A DNA stretch of 64,000 nucleotides, taken from assembly GCA_002480525.1 (NCBI GenBank), contig DLCH01000075.1, positions 1 to 64,000 on the forward strand. The letters run 5' to 3'. This DNA comes from Gammaproteobacteria bacterium UBA7803. Lineage in GTDB: Bacteria > Pseudomonadota > Gammaproteobacteria > Pseudomonadales > Azotimanducaceae. The position numbers and the translations under genes are program-made. Every line of letters begins with the position of its first letter. The first letter of the stretch is position 1. This document shows positions 29,894 through 39,088 of the stretch, piece after piece. Under the pieces are notes generated by a model. That model saw nothing but the letters and a program-made list of their open reading frames with translations. It was not told the DNA's origin and made no database searches.

Positions 29894-30534
29894 TCTGCCT
29901 GTTCGGCGGCACCTTCGATCCGATACACCTGGGCCATCTGCACGCCGCCGTGGCGGTGTGCGACGCCCTGGCGCTGGACGAGGTGCGGATGCTGCTGTCG
30001 GCCCGGCCGGGCCACCGCGGCGCCACCGGCGCGACGGCGCGCCAGCGCTGGGAGATGCTGGTGCTCGCCTGCGCCGACGACCGCCGGCTGGCGCCGGACG
30101 ACACCGAGCTGCGCCGGGCGGAGGGCCGCGGGCGGCCGTCCTACACCGTCGAGACCCTGGAGGATCTGCGGGCCGGGGCGCCGGACGAGCGCCTGGTCTG
30201 GGTGATCGGCAGCGACGCCTATCGGGACCTCGAGACCTGGCACCGCTGGCGCGAGGTGTTCGCCCTGGCGGACCTGCTGGTGCTGCGCCGGCCGGGTGCG
30301 GAACTCCGCCTGGCGGGCGCACTCGAAACCGAGACCCGGCAGCGCCGGGTCGAGCGCTTCACGGCGCCCGCGGGCCAGGTGCGGGTGCTGGAGGCGCCGA
30401 TGCTGGAGGTCTCGGCGTCGGCCGTGCGCGAGTCGCTGGCCGGCGGTGGGACGGCTGCCGCGGATTTGCTCCCCCGCGCGGTCTACACCTATATTTACGA
30501 GCATCACCTGTACGGAGTGATTGGTGACGCCTGA
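29890..30534 (+). CDS. nadD: Nicotinate-nucleotide adenylyltransferase
   Basis: Joins ATP and nicotinate mononucleotide in NAD synthesis. 214 residues. Nucleotidyltransferase motifs: [18 protein letters not shown] (3-20), [15 protein letters not shown], and [10 protein letters not shown] near the C-terminus. The start is the TTG overlapping the proA stop; no ATG fits. Ends [11 protein letters not shown]. Overlaps rsfS by 11 bases. Confidence 0.95.
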   Translation: MICLFGGTFDPIHLGHLHAAVAVCDALALDEVRMLLSARPGHRGATGATARQRWEMLVLACADDRRLAPDDTELRRAEGRGRPSYTVETLEDLRAGAPDERLVWVIGSDAYRDLETWHRWREVFALADLLVLRRPGAELRLAGALETETRQRRVERFTAPAGQVRVLEAPMLEVSASAVRESLAGGGTAAADLLPRAVYTYIYEHHLYGVIGDA

Positions 30535-30871
30535 AGCTCTGCGGAATCTCATCGTCGGTGCGCTGGAAGATCGAAAAGGGCGGGACGTGGTCGCCATGGA
30601 CGTGACCCGGGTCTCCGACGTCACCGACTACATGATCATCGCGAGCGGCACCTCCAACCGCCACGTCAAAGCCCTCGTCGACAACGTGGTGGCGGCCGCC
30701 ACCTCCGCCGGCGTGCGGCCCCTCGGGGTCGAGGGCCGCGAGACCCACGAGTGGGTCCTGGTGGACGTGGGCGACGCGCTGGTGCACGTCATGCAGGCGG
30801 AGACCCGGGACTTCTACGATCTGGAACGGCTCTGGGCGGAGCTGCCGGTGGAAGACGAAACCAGCGTGTGA
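30524..30871 (+). CDS. rsfS: Ribosomal silencing factor RsfS
   Basis: Binds L14 (gene at 2.7 kb) and blocks subunit joining under starvation. 115 residues from GTG 30524, chosen because GGAG lies six bases upstream; the adjacent TTG at 30521 is too close. Motifs: DYMIIASGTSNRHVKALVDNVV and GREGxTHEWVLVDxGDxxVHVM as GRETHEWVLVDVGDALVHVM. Overlaps nadD and rlmH. Confidence 0.95.
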   Translation: MTPEALRNLIVGALEDRKGRDVVAMDVTRVSDVTDYMIIASGTSNRHVKALVDNVVAAATSAGVRPLGVEGRETHEWVLVDVGDALVHVMQAETRDFYDLERLWAELPVEDETSV

Positions 30872-31338
30872 AGCTTCGTCTGGTGGCGGTGGGCACGCGG
30901 CCGCCCGCCTGGGTGACCGCGGGATTCGAGACGTACGCCCGGCGGCTGCCGCGCGAGATGCCCCTGGAGCTGGTGGAAGTGCCGTCCGCGGCCCGCAGGA
31001 ACGTTCCCTCGGCCCGGGTGCGCGAGGCCGAGGGCGCGCGGCTGCTGGCCCAGACGGGCGCGCGGGACTGGGTGGTGGCGCTGGACGAGCGGGGCCGGGC
31101 GAGGACCACGCCCGAGCTGTCGGGCCGACTGGATGACTGGCGTATGCAGGGACGAGACGTCGCATTTCTCATCGGTGGCGCCGACGGCCTCGATGCCGCG
31201 TGCCTCGAACGCGCCGACGAGACCCTGTCCCTGTCCGCCATGACCCTGCCGCACGCGCTGGTCCGGGTGTTCCTCGCCGAGCAGCTCTACCGTGCCTGGA
31301 CCGTGCTGTCCGGCCATCCTTATCACACGGGCCATTGA
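30868..31338 (+). CDS. rlmH: 23S rRNA pseudouridine-1915 N3-methyltransferase
   Basis: SPOUT-class SAM methyltransferase acting on intact ribosomes. 156 residues (E. coli 155). Motifs: KLRLVAVGTRPPAWV, WVVALDERGR, VAFLIGGADGLD (SAM site) and SAMTLPHALVRVFLAEQLYRAWTVLSGHPYH. Start GTG overlaps the rsfS stop (GTGA). Confidence 0.96.
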   Translation: MKLRLVAVGTRPPAWVTAGFETYARRLPREMPLELVEVPSAARRNVPSARVREAEGARLLAQTGARDWVVALDERGRARTTPELSGRLDDWRMQGRDVAFLIGGADGLDAACLERADETLSLSAMTLPHALVRVFLAEQLYRAWTVLSGHPYHTGH

Positions 31339-31342
31339 ATCG

Positions 31343-33229
31343 ATGTCACCCCGGATCGCCATCAAGGACGATGCCCGCGAGCGCCGGGTGTTCGCCGCCC
31401 GTGCGGCCACGGCGTTCCTGGTGGTGCTGATGCTGGTCGGCGGCCTGGTGCTGCGGCTGATTCAACTCCAGGTCTGGGAGCACGAGACCTACCAGACCCG
31501 CTCCGAGCAGAACCGCATCCAGGTGCAGCCGCTGGCGCCGCCCCGGGGCCTGATCTACGACCGCAACGGCGAGCTGCTCGCCAGCAACCGGCCGATCTCG
31601 ACCCTGACGGTGGTGCAGGAGCGGGTCAGGGATCTGCCCGGCCTGATCGACGAGCTGGCGGGTCTGGTGGAGATCACGCCGGAGGACGTCGAGCGGTTCA
31701 ACGAGCGCCGGGAGCGGCGGCGTCGGCCCTTCGAGCCGGTGGCCCTGAAGCTGAACCTGAGCGAGGAGGAAGTGGCCCGCCTCGCCGTCAACCGGCACCG
31801 GCTGCCGGGCGTGGAGATCGCCACCGAGCTGGTGCGGCACTACCCCCTGGATGCGCTGATGGCCCATGCCGTCGGCTCGGTCCGGCGGGTCACCGAGGAC
31901 GACCTGCGGCGCCTCGACGGCGTGCGCTACAGCGCCACCCGGTTCATCGGCCGGCACGGCGTAGAGCGCTACTACGAGCAGTCGCTGCACGGCGACGTCG
32001 GCTACCAGAAGGTGGAGACCGACGCCCACGGGCGCATCCGCCAGGTGCTCGACATCAACCCGCCGGTGGCGGGGCAGAACATCACGGTGCATCTCGACAG
32101 CCGGCTGCAGATCGCCGCCGCCGCGGCGCTGGGCGACCGTCGCGGCGCCGTGGTCGCGCTGGACCCCCGCTCCGGCGGCATCCTGGCGATGGTCAGCCAG
32201 CCCGCCTACGACCCGAACCTGTTCGTCACCGGCATCTCCGACGAGCAGTACCGCTCGCTGGTGTCGTCGCGGGACACTCCGCTGTTCAACCGCGCCATCA
32301 ACGGCCAGTACGCCCCCGGCTCGACCTTCAAGCCCATCGTCGGCCTGGCCGGGCTGTCCCTGGGCGTGGTGGGCTGGGACGAGGAGATCGTCGACCAGGG
32401 CTGGTTCCGCCTGCCCGGCCAGGACCGCATCTACCGGGACTGGAGCTGGACGCCGGACAACTCCGGCGGGCAGGGCCGGGTCGACCTGCACCGGGCCATC
32501 TACCGGTCGTCGAACGTGTTCTTCTACGACATGGCCACCCGCATGGACATCGACGACCTGTCCGGCTTCGCCGCCCAGTTCGGTCTCGGCCAGCGGCTGG
32601 CGGTGGACGTGCCCGAGACGAGCCCCGGGCTGCTGCCCGACCGGGACTGGAAACGCAGCGCCCGCAACCTGCCCTGGTACCCCGGCGACAGCGTCAACAT
32701 CGGCATCGGCCAGGGCGATCTGCTGGTCACGCCGCTGCAGCTCGCCACCGTGGCGGCCACCATCGCCAACCGGGGCCGCATCGTCCGGCCGCGCATGCTG
32801 CTGGCCAGCGACCGGCCCCTCGCCGAGTTCGATCCGCCACCGCCGCTGCCGCCGGTTCAGGGGCCCTCCCCGGACGACTGGGAGCGGATGGTCGACGCCA
32901 TGGAGGCGGTGGTCCACCGCGGCAACCAGGGCTACGGCCAGAACGGCACCGCCTGGTACTACATCGGCCAGGAGATCCCCTACCGCATGGCGGGCAAGTC
33001 CGGCACCGCCCAGGTGGTGGAGATCCAGCAGGGCGAGCAGTACGACGAGGAGGAGCTCGGCGAGTACGAGCGCAAGCATGCCTGGTTCATCGCCTTCGCC
33101 CCCGCCGACGACCCGGTGATCGCCCTGGCGGTGCTGGTCGAGAACGGCGGCGGCGGCAGCGCGGTGGCGGCGCCGGTGGCCCGCGAGGTGCTCGACGCCT
33201 ACCTGCTGCCCCAGCTCGCGGCGAGGTAG
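31343..33229 (+). CDS. mrdA: Penicillin-binding protein 2 (elongation transpeptidase)
   Basis: Inner-membrane DD-transpeptidase that cross-links side-wall peptidoglycan in the Rod complex. 628 residues from ATG 31343. One N-terminal membrane anchor (about 21-42), dimerisation domain with PPRGLIYDRNGELLASNRP, transpeptidase domain with active-site S327 in STFK (327-330), SSN (389-391) and KSGT (552-555). Followed six bases later by rodA. Confidence 0.97.
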   Translation: MSPRIAIKDDARERRVFAARAATAFLVVLMLVGGLVLRLIQLQVWEHETYQTRSEQNRIQVQPLAPPRGLIYDRNGELLASNRPISTLTVVQERVRDLPGLIDELAGLVEITPEDVERFNERRERRRRPFEPVALKLNLSEEEVARLAVNRHRLPGVEIATELVRHYPLDALMAHAVGSVRRVTEDDLRRLDGVRYSATRFIGRHGVERYYEQSLHGDVGYQKVETDAHGRIRQVLDINPPVAGQNITVHLDSRLQIAAAAALGDRRGAVVALDPRSGGILAMVSQPAYDPNLFVTGISDEQYRSLVSSRDTPLFNRAINGQYAPGSTFKPIVGLAGLSLGVVGWDEEIVDQGWFRLPGQDRIYRDWSWTPDNSGGQGRVDLHRAIYRSSNVFFYDMATRMDIDDLSGFAAQFGLGQRLAVDVPETSPGLLPDRDWKRSARNLPWYPGDSVNIGIGQGDLLVTPLQLATVAATIANRGRIVRPRMLLASDRPLAEFDPPPPLPPVQGPSPDDWERMVDAMEAVVHRGNQGYGQNGTAWYYIGQEIPYRMAGKSGTAQVVEIQQGEQYDEEELGEYERKHAWFIAFAPADDPVIALAVLVENGGGGSAVAAPVAREVLDAYLLPQLAAR

Positions 33230-33235
33230 AGCGGC

Positions 33236-34369
33236 ATGAGCAATCAGGATTTCGTCCGCAGCCTGCCCCAGTACTCCGCCACCGGCGCGCCGGCGCGGCT
33301 GCGGCAGATTCACCTCGACCCGATCATGCTGCTGGCAATCGCCGCGGTGATCGGCCTGGGGCTGGTGGTGCTGTACAGCGCCGCGGACCGGAACATGACC
33401 CTGTTCGGCAACCAGATCGTCCGGCTCGGCATCGCCACCGCGGCGATGATCGTGGCGGCCCAGATCCGGCCGCGCTTCTACATGCGCTGGACGCCGGTGT
33501 TCTACGTCGGCGGCCTGATCATGCTGCTGCTGGTGCTCGCCGTGGGGGTCACCGTCAAAGGGTCCCAGCGCTGGCTGGAGCTGCCCGGCGGGCTGCCGCG
33601 CTTCCAGCCCTCCGAGCTGATGAAGGTGGCCGTGCCGATGATGGTGGCCTGGTACTTTCACGACCGTCCGCTGCCGCCGCGCTTCTCGGATCTGTGCGTG
33701 GCGCTGCTGATCATCGCGGTGCCGGCGGGCTGCATCATCCTCCAGCCGGACCTCGGCACCGGCATCCTGGTGGCGTTCGCCGGGGTCGCGGTGGTGCTGC
33801 TGTCCGGTCTGTACTGGAAGTGGGTGGCGATGGCCGGCGTCGCCCTGGCCATGGCGGCGCCCGGGCTGTGGTACCTGCTGCAGGACTATCAGCGGCAGCG
33901 CATCCTGACCCTGTTCGACCCGAACAGCGACCCCCTCGGCGCCGGCTGGAACATCATCCAGTCCACCACCGCGATCGGCTCCGGCGGCGTCTACGGCAAG
34001 GGTCTGTTCCAGGGCACCCAGAGCCACCTCGACTTCCTGCCCGAGAGCCACACCGACTTCATCATCGCGGTGATCGGCGAGGAGCTGGGCCTGGTCGGCG
34101 TGCTCACCGTGCTGTCGCTCTATCTGGTGCTGGTGGCGCGCGGGCTCTACATAGCCACCCAGGCGTCGCACACCTTCGAACGTCTCGTGGCCGGCGCGCT
34201 GACGCTGACGTTCTTCGTCTACGCGTTCGTCAACGTGGCCATGGTCTGCGGGCTGCTGCCTGTGGTGGGCGTGCCCCTGCCGCTGGTGAGCTACGGCGGC
34301 ACCTCGGCGATCACGCTCATGGCGAGTTTCGGAATCATCATGTCCGTGCGCACACACCGTGGCTGGTAG
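33236..34369 (+). CDS. rodA: Rod shape-determining peptidoglycan glycosyltransferase RodA
   Basis: SEDS-family glycosyltransferase working with PBP2. 377 residues, about ten membrane segments. Motifs: QRWLELPGGLPRFQPSELMK (catalytic region), ILQPDLGTGILV, and PLPLVSYGGTSAITLMASFGI near the C-terminus. Standard mrdA-rodA order. Confidence 0.97.
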   Translation: MSNQDFVRSLPQYSATGAPARLRQIHLDPIMLLAIAAVIGLGLVVLYSAADRNMTLFGNQIVRLGIATAAMIVAAQIRPRFYMRWTPVFYVGGLIMLLLVLAVGVTVKGSQRWLELPGGLPRFQPSELMKVAVPMMVAWYFHDRPLPPRFSDLCVALLIIAVPAGCIILQPDLGTGILVAFAGVAVVLLSGLYWKWVAMAGVALAMAAPGLWYLLQDYQRQRILTLFDPNSDPLGAGWNIIQSTTAIGSGGVYGKGLFQGTQSHLDFLPESHTDFIIAVIGEELGLVGVLTVLSLYLVLVARGLYIATQASHTFERLVAGALTLTFFVYAFVNVAMVCGLLPVVGVPLPLVSYGGTSAITLMASFGIIMSVRTHRGW

Positions 34370-34403
34370 AGGTTCGGGCAGTCAGTCGATGAGGGAAGTC
34401 TGG

Positions 34404-35396
34404 ATGGTGCGTTTGCTGATGTTCGGTGGGCTGGTGTCGCTGGTGATGCACACGTCCGCCTATGCGGACTACACCCAGCGGGCGGACGTGCAGGCCTACG
34501 TCGCCGAGCTGGTCGCGGAGCACGGCTTCGCCGCCGAGGAGCTGGAGGACGTGCTGTCCCGCGCCCAGCGCAAGCAGAGCATTCTCGACGCCATCGCCCG
34601 CCCGGCGGAGCGGACGCTCAAGTGGCACGAGTACCGCGACATCTTCCTCAAGGAGCCGCGCATCGAGCAGGGGCTGGCGTTCTGGGCCGAGCACGAGTCC
34701 GTCCTGCTGGAGGCGGAGCAGCGGTTCGGCGTGGCGCCGGAGTACGTGGTCGCCATCCTCGGCGTCGAGACCCGCTATGGCCGCATCACCGGCGGCTACC
34801 GGGTGCTGGACGCGCTGGCGACCCTCGGGTTCGACTATCCGCCGCGCGCGGACTTCTTCCGCCGCGAGCTGACCCAGTTCCTGCTGCTCGCCCGGGAGGA
34901 GGGCCGCAACCCGCTGGAGCTCACCGGCTCCTACGCCGGCGCCATGGGCTACGGCCAGTTCATCCCGTCGAGCTATCGCGCCTACGCCGTGGACTTCGAC
35001 GGCGACGGGCTGCGCGACATCTGGAACAACCCCAGGGACGCGGTGGGCAGCATCGCCAACTATTTCAGCGTGCACGGCTGGCGGCCGGACGGCACCGTCG
35101 CGGTCCGGGTGGACGTGGCCGGCGACGCGGCGGCGGAACTGGCCAACGAGACCCTGGAGCTGACCCATACGGTGGCCGAGCTGGGAGCGCTGGGCGTGGA
35201 CGTCGACGGCCTGCCGGCGGACGCGGCAGCGGCCCTGTTCCGCATGGAGAACGAGGAAGGCTCGGAGTACTGGCTGGGCCTGAACAACTTCTACGTCATC
35301 ACCCGCTACAACCGCAGCCGCCTGTACGCGCTGGCGGTGCACCAGCTCGGGCAGACCATCAAGCAGCGCCGCCAGGCGTTGACGGCGGAGCGCTGA
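34404..35396 (+). CDS. mltB: Membrane-bound/periplasmic lytic transglycosylase B
   Basis: Cleaves glycan strands to 1,6-anhydro ends. 330 residues from ATG 34404, which has GAGGGAAG five bases upstream; ATG 34389 is an alternative. Signal sequence MVRLLMFGGLVSLVMHTSAYA without a lipobox cysteine, so a soluble form. Catalytic glutamate E122 in ILGVETRYGR; substrate-groove motif SYAGAMGYGQFIPSSYRAYAVDFDGDG. Confidence 0.94.
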   Translation: MVRLLMFGGLVSLVMHTSAYADYTQRADVQAYVAELVAEHGFAAEELEDVLSRAQRKQSILDAIARPAERTLKWHEYRDIFLKEPRIEQGLAFWAEHESVLLEAEQRFGVAPEYVVAILGVETRYGRITGGYRVLDALATLGFDYPPRADFFRRELTQFLLLAREEGRNPLELTGSYAGAMGYGQFIPSSYRAYAVDFDGDGLRDIWNNPRDAVGSIANYFSVHGWRPDGTVAVRVDVAGDAAAELANETLELTHTVAELGALGVDVDGLPADAAAALFRMENEEGSEYWLGLNNFYVITRYNRSRLYALAVHQLGQTIKQRRQALTAER

Positions 35397-35398
35397 CC

Positions 35399-36160
35399 AT
35401 GGTGCTGCGCGCGTTCGCCGCCGTCGCGGTGCTCGGTCTGCTGGCGGGCTGTCTGGCCACGCCGTCCCGCAGCCCCATCCTGCGAGAGCCCCAGGACGGA
35501 CCGCCGCTGCGCGAGCCGCCGGACCTGGCGAGCCTGCCGGACCCGATTCCCCGTCAGGAACCGCCCAGCCGGCGGGGCAATCCGCCCAGCTACACGGTTC
35601 ACGGCCGCACCTACCGGGTCATGGACTCCGCCGCCGGCTACTACGCCACCGGGCTGGCGTCCTGGTACGGACGCAAGTTCCACGGCCGGCTGACCTCCAG
35701 CGGCGAGCCCTTCGACATGTTCAAGCTCACCGCGGCCCACCGGTCGCTGCCGATTCCCACCTACGTGCGGGTCACCAATCTCGACAACGGCCGCCACACC
35801 ATCGTCCGGGTCAACGACCGCGGCCCGTTCCACGACGACCGCATCATCGACCTGTCCTACGCGGCGGCGGTGAAGCTCGGATTCCACGACCACGGCACCG
35901 CCCGGGTGCGGGTGGAGGTGCTGGAGAAGGCCCCCAGGTTCGTGCTGCAGGCCGGGGCGTTCCAGGACCTCGAGGCGGCGGACCGTCTGAAGGAGGCCCT
36001 GACCCGGCTCACCGGCGAGCCGGCCTACGTGGTGAAGGTGGCCGAGGACGCCCTGTACCGGGTGCGGCTGGGTCCGGTGGAAGGCCGGCCCGAGGCCCAG
36101 CGCCTGCAGGCGATGATCATGGAAGCGCGCTTCGGCCAGCCCCTGATCATCGAGCACTGA
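35399..36160 (+). CDS. rlpA: Rare lipoprotein A, septal-ring lytic transglycosylase
   Basis: 253 residues. Lipobox LLAGC with acylation site C18. Double-psi beta-barrel domain (about 83-165): GLASWYGRKFHGRLTSSGE, AAHRSLPIPTYVRVTNL, RVNDRGPFHDDRIIDLSYAAA. C-terminal SPOR domain (about 178-250) that binds denuded glycan at the septum. Start ATG two bases after the mltB stop. Confidence 0.95.
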   Translation: MVLRAFAAVAVLGLLAGCLATPSRSPILREPQDGPPLREPPDLASLPDPIPRQEPPSRRGNPPSYTVHGRTYRVMDSAAGYYATGLASWYGRKFHGRLTSSGEPFDMFKLTAAHRSLPIPTYVRVTNLDNGRHTIVRVNDRGPFHDDRIIDLSYAAAVKLGFHDHGTARVRVEVLEKAPRFVLQAGAFQDLEAADRLKEALTRLTGEPAYVVKVAEDALYRVRLGPVEGRPEAQRLQAMIMEARFGQPLIIEH

Positions 36161-36263
36161 CCCGTCACGCCCGGGGCGCGTGCCCCCGCCGCGCCCGCAA
36201 CACGGAATCGCGGGGCGATCCGATGGTCTTTAGAATAGGCACCCTGGCAGCAAAGGATTTCTC

Positions 36264-37430
36264 ATGGCGGGCAGAATTCGTTCCAGCTCCATCGTCACGC
36301 TCATCGTCGGCCTGCTGGCCGTCCAGGCGCACGCCGCGGCGCCCATCATTCCGCCGCCGCCGGACGTGGCGGCCAGCTCCTATCTGCTGATCGACGCCGA
36401 CACCGAGAAGGTGCTGGTGGAGCACAACATCCACGAGCCGCTGCCGCCGGCGAGCCTGACCAAGCTGATGACCTCCTACATCGCCGCGGTCGAGCTCGAC
36501 GCCGGCCGCATCAAGCTGACCGACCAGGTGCCGATCAGCGTCAAGGCCTGGCGCACCGGCGGGTCCAAGATGTTCATCCGGGAAGGCACCCGGGTGCCCC
36601 TCGAGGACCTGCTGCGCGGCATGATCATCCAGTCCGGCAACGACGCCAGCGTGGCGGTGGCCGAGCACGTCGCCGGCAGCGAGGACGCCTTCGCCAACAT
36701 GATGAACCAGCAGGCGGCGCTGCTGGGCATGACCAACACGCACTACGTGAACGCCACCGGACTGCCGGCGGAGGAGCACTATTCCACCGCCTGGGACCTC
36801 GCCCTGCTCACCAAGTCCATGATCAACCGGTTCCCGGGCCATTACGCCATGTATTCGGAGCCCTCCTTCGAATACAACGACATCGTTCAGCCGAACCGCA
36901 ACCGGCTGCTGCTGCGCGACCGCACCGTCGACGGCGTGAAGACGGGGCACACAGAGGCGGCCGGCTACTGCCTGGTGGCCTCGGCGCTGCGCGGCAACAT
37001 GCGGCTGATCTCCGTGGTGATGGGCACCGCCAGCGACGAGGCGCGCATGCGCGAGAGCCAGAAGCTGCTGTCCTACGGCTTCCGCTACTTCGAGACCCAG
37101 CGGCTCTACGAGGCTGGCGTGCCGCTGAAGACCGCCGAGCTGTGGTACGGCGAGGCCGACGAGATCGAGCTGGGGGCCGCCGAGGACGTCTACGTGACGA
37201 TTCCCCGGGGGCACTACGACGACCTCGAGGCGGAGCTGTCGATTCCCCGGGTCATCGAGGCGCCGCTGGCGGCCGGCGACGAGGTGGGCGAGCTGCGGCT
37301 GCGGCTCGCCGACGAGACCGTGCACAAGGTGCCGCTGGTGGCCCTGGCCGCGGCCCCGGAGGGCGGGATGCTGTCCCGGTTCGGCGACGCGGTGTATCTG
37401 TTCTTCAGCAACCTGGTGTCCGGCGACTGA
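36264..37430 (+). CDS. dacA: D-alanyl-D-alanine carboxypeptidase (PBP5/6 type)
   Basis: Trims pentapeptide stems in the periplasm. 388 residues. Signal peptide ends VQAHAAA. Active site SLTK (64-67, nucleophile S64), SGN (124-126), KTG (226-228). C-terminal beta domain, then an amphipathic membrane anchor (GDAVYLFFSNLVSGD). A 103-base gap from rlpA with TAGAAT near 36231 suggests its own promoter. Confidence 0.96.
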   Translation: MAGRIRSSSIVTLIVGLLAVQAHAAAPIIPPPPDVAASSYLLIDADTEKVLVEHNIHEPLPPASLTKLMTSYIAAVELDAGRIKLTDQVPISVKAWRTGGSKMFIREGTRVPLEDLLRGMIIQSGNDASVAVAEHVAGSEDAFANMMNQQAALLGMTNTHYVNATGLPAEEHYSTAWDLALLTKSMINRFPGHYAMYSEPSFEYNDIVQPNRNRLLLRDRTVDGVKTGHTEAAGYCLVASALRGNMRLISVVMGTASDEARMRESQKLLSYGFRYFETQRLYEAGVPLKTAELWYGEADEIELGAAEDVYVTIPRGHYDDLEAELSIPRVIEAPLAAGDEVGELRLRLADETVHKVPLVALAAAPEGGMLSRFGDAVYLFFSNLVSGD

Positions 37431-37450
37431 GGCGCCGCCGCGGAGCCGAC

Positions 37451-37714
37451 ATGACCGACGACGCCCGCATCGAGTTTCCCTGCGACTATCCGATCCGCAT
37501 CATCGGCGATCGGCGGGCCGGCTTCGAAGGCGCGGTGCTGGACATCGTGCGCACCGAGATCGACAGGGTTCACGAATCGACGGTCAGCGTGCGCGAGAGC
37601 CGCGACGGCACCTACTGCTCGGTTCGGGTGACCATCGTGGCGACCGGCGAGGCCGAGCTGCGCCGGCTGCATGATGCGCTGATGGCGGAGCCCGGCGTCC
37701 GCATGGTGCTGTAG
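37451..37714 (+). CDS. ybeD: YbeD family protein (DUF493)
   Basis: 87-residue small alpha/beta protein: [25 protein letters not shown] and [33 protein letters not shown]. Conserved between dacA and lipB in Gammaproteobacteria, possible regulatory or ACT-like role, function not settled. Its stop overlaps the lipB GTG start. Confidence 0.94.
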   Translation: MTDDARIEFPCDYPIRIIGDRRAGFEGAVLDIVRTEIDRVHESTVSVRESRDGTYCSVRVTIVATGEAELRRLHDALMAEPGVRMVL

Positions 37715-38370
37715 TGACCGCGGTGCCGCGACAGGTCGTCGTCCGGGATCTCGGCGGCACCGCCTACGGACCGGTATTCGACGCGATGAAGCGCTACACC
37801 GACGCGCGGACGCCGGACAGCGCCGACGAGCTGTGGCTGACCGAGCACGAGCCGGTGTTCACCCAGGGTCAGGCCGGCAAGGCCGAGCACCTGCTCGCGC
37901 CGGGCGACATTCCCGTCGTCCAGAGCGACCGCGGCGGCCAGGTGACCTATCACGGCCCGGGACAGATCACCGGCTACCTGCTGTTCGACATCCGCCGGCT
38001 CGGCATATCCGTTCGATCTCTTGTCAGAGGCATCGAGGATGCGGTGGTGGCGACCCTCGCCAGCTACGGCGTCGAAGCCGCCGGCCGCCCGGACGCGCCC
38101 GGCGTGTACGTCGACGGCGCCAAGATCGCTTCCCTCGGGCTGCGGGTGCGCCGCGGCTGCAGCTACCACGGGCTGGCGCTGAACGTGGACATGGATCTCG
38201 AGCCCTTCGGCCGCATCAACCCCTGCGGTCTGCTCGGCACGCCCGTCACCCAGCTCGCCGACCTGGCGTCGCCGGTGGCCATCGGCGAGGTGCGGGAGCG
38301 GCTGATCGAGGCGCTGGCCGCGGTGTACGGTCTCAGCGTCTGCAGGTCGGGCAGTCCGGGTCCCGGTTGA
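37714..38370 (+). CDS. lipB: Octanoyl-[ACP]:protein N-octanoyltransferase
   Basis: Transfers octanoate from ACP to lipoyl domains. 218 residues. Motifs: [82 protein letters not shown]; catalytic cysteine in NPCG and lysine in AKIASLG. Start GTG overlaps the ybeD stop. Its last 38 bases overlap moeB on the other strand. lipA, usually next, is not here. Confidence 0.95.
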   Translation: MTAVPRQVVVRDLGGTAYGPVFDAMKRYTDARTPDSADELWLTEHEPVFTQGQAGKAEHLLAPGDIPVVQSDRGGQVTYHGPGQITGYLLFDIRRLGISVRSLVRGIEDAVVATLASYGVEAAGRPDAPGVYVDGAKIASLGLRVRRGCSYHGLALNVDMDLEPFGRINPCGLLGTPVTQLADLASPVAIGEVRERLIEALAAVYGLSVCRSGSPGPG

Positions 38371-39088
38371 GACGCAGCTTGCGCCAGTCCATGTACAGGG
38401 CGTCGAAGTAGAGCACGTACCCGGCCAGGGTCTCGCCGACGCCGCACAGCAGCTTGATCGCCTCCAGCGCCTGACAGGCGCCGACGATGCCCACCAGCGG
38501 CGCGATGACGCCGTTGTCGGCGCAGTTGAGCGCCTCGTCGCTGCCTTCCCGGTACAGGCAGCGGTAGCAGGGCGCATCCGCCCGGCGCGGGTCGAACACC
38601 GCGATCTGCCCCTCCCAGCGGATGGCGGCGCCGGACACCAGCGGCGTGCCGGCGGCCCAGCAGGCGTCGTTGATGGCGTAGCGGCTGGTGAAGTTGTCCG
38701 TGGCGTCCAGCACCACGTCGGCCCGGCGCGCCTGGGCCTCGAGATCGGCCGGGCCGAGCCGGGTGGAGACGGTTTCGATGGCGACCGCGGGATTCAGCCG
38801 TTTCAGGGTCCGCGCGGCGGACGCCACCTTGGCGTCGCCGATGGCGTCGGTGTCGTGAATGATCTGGCGCTGCAGGTTGGACAGCTCCACGTCGTCGTCG
38901 TCGGCGATGATCAGCGTGCCGACGCCGGCCGCCGCCAGGTACATGGCGGCGGGCGATCCCAGCCCCCCCATGCCGACCACGAACGCGGTGGCGCCGAGCA
39001 GGGCTTCCTGCCCCGCCACGTCCAGCTCCGGCAGCATGATCTGGCGGCTGAAGCGCAGCAGGCCGGCGTCGTCGAGTTCCCGGGTCAT
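38333..39088 (-). CDS. moeB: MoeB/ThiF-type adenylyltransferase
   Basis: Activates the C-terminus of a ubiquitin-like sulfur carrier (MoaD or ThiS). 251 residues. N-terminus [22 protein letters not shown]; nucleotide-binding [53 protein letters not shown]. Zinc cysteines are kept: CYRC and the terminal CPTC. No rhodanese domain. Gene order moeB-prmC-prfA-hemA is common. Coupled to prmC by a four-base overlap. Confidence 0.92.
   Translation of the reverse strand: MTRELDDAGLLRFSRQIMLPELDVAGQEALLGATAFVVGMGGLGSPAAMYLAAAGVGTLIIADDDDVELSNLQRQIIHDTDAIGDAKVASAARTLKRLNPAVAIETVSTRLGPADLEAQARRADVVLDATDNFTSRYAINDACWAAGTPLVSGAAIRWEGQIAVFDPRRADAPCYRCLYREGSDEALNCADNGVIAPLVGIVGACQALEAIKLLCGVGETLAGYVLYFDALYMDWRKLRLNRDPDCPTCRR

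Noticed and set aside
31346..34357. 1003-codon open frame on the minus strand
   Set aside because: Antisense of mrdA and rodA, histidine/glutamine/arginine-rich as expected from the complement of GC-rich coding sequence.
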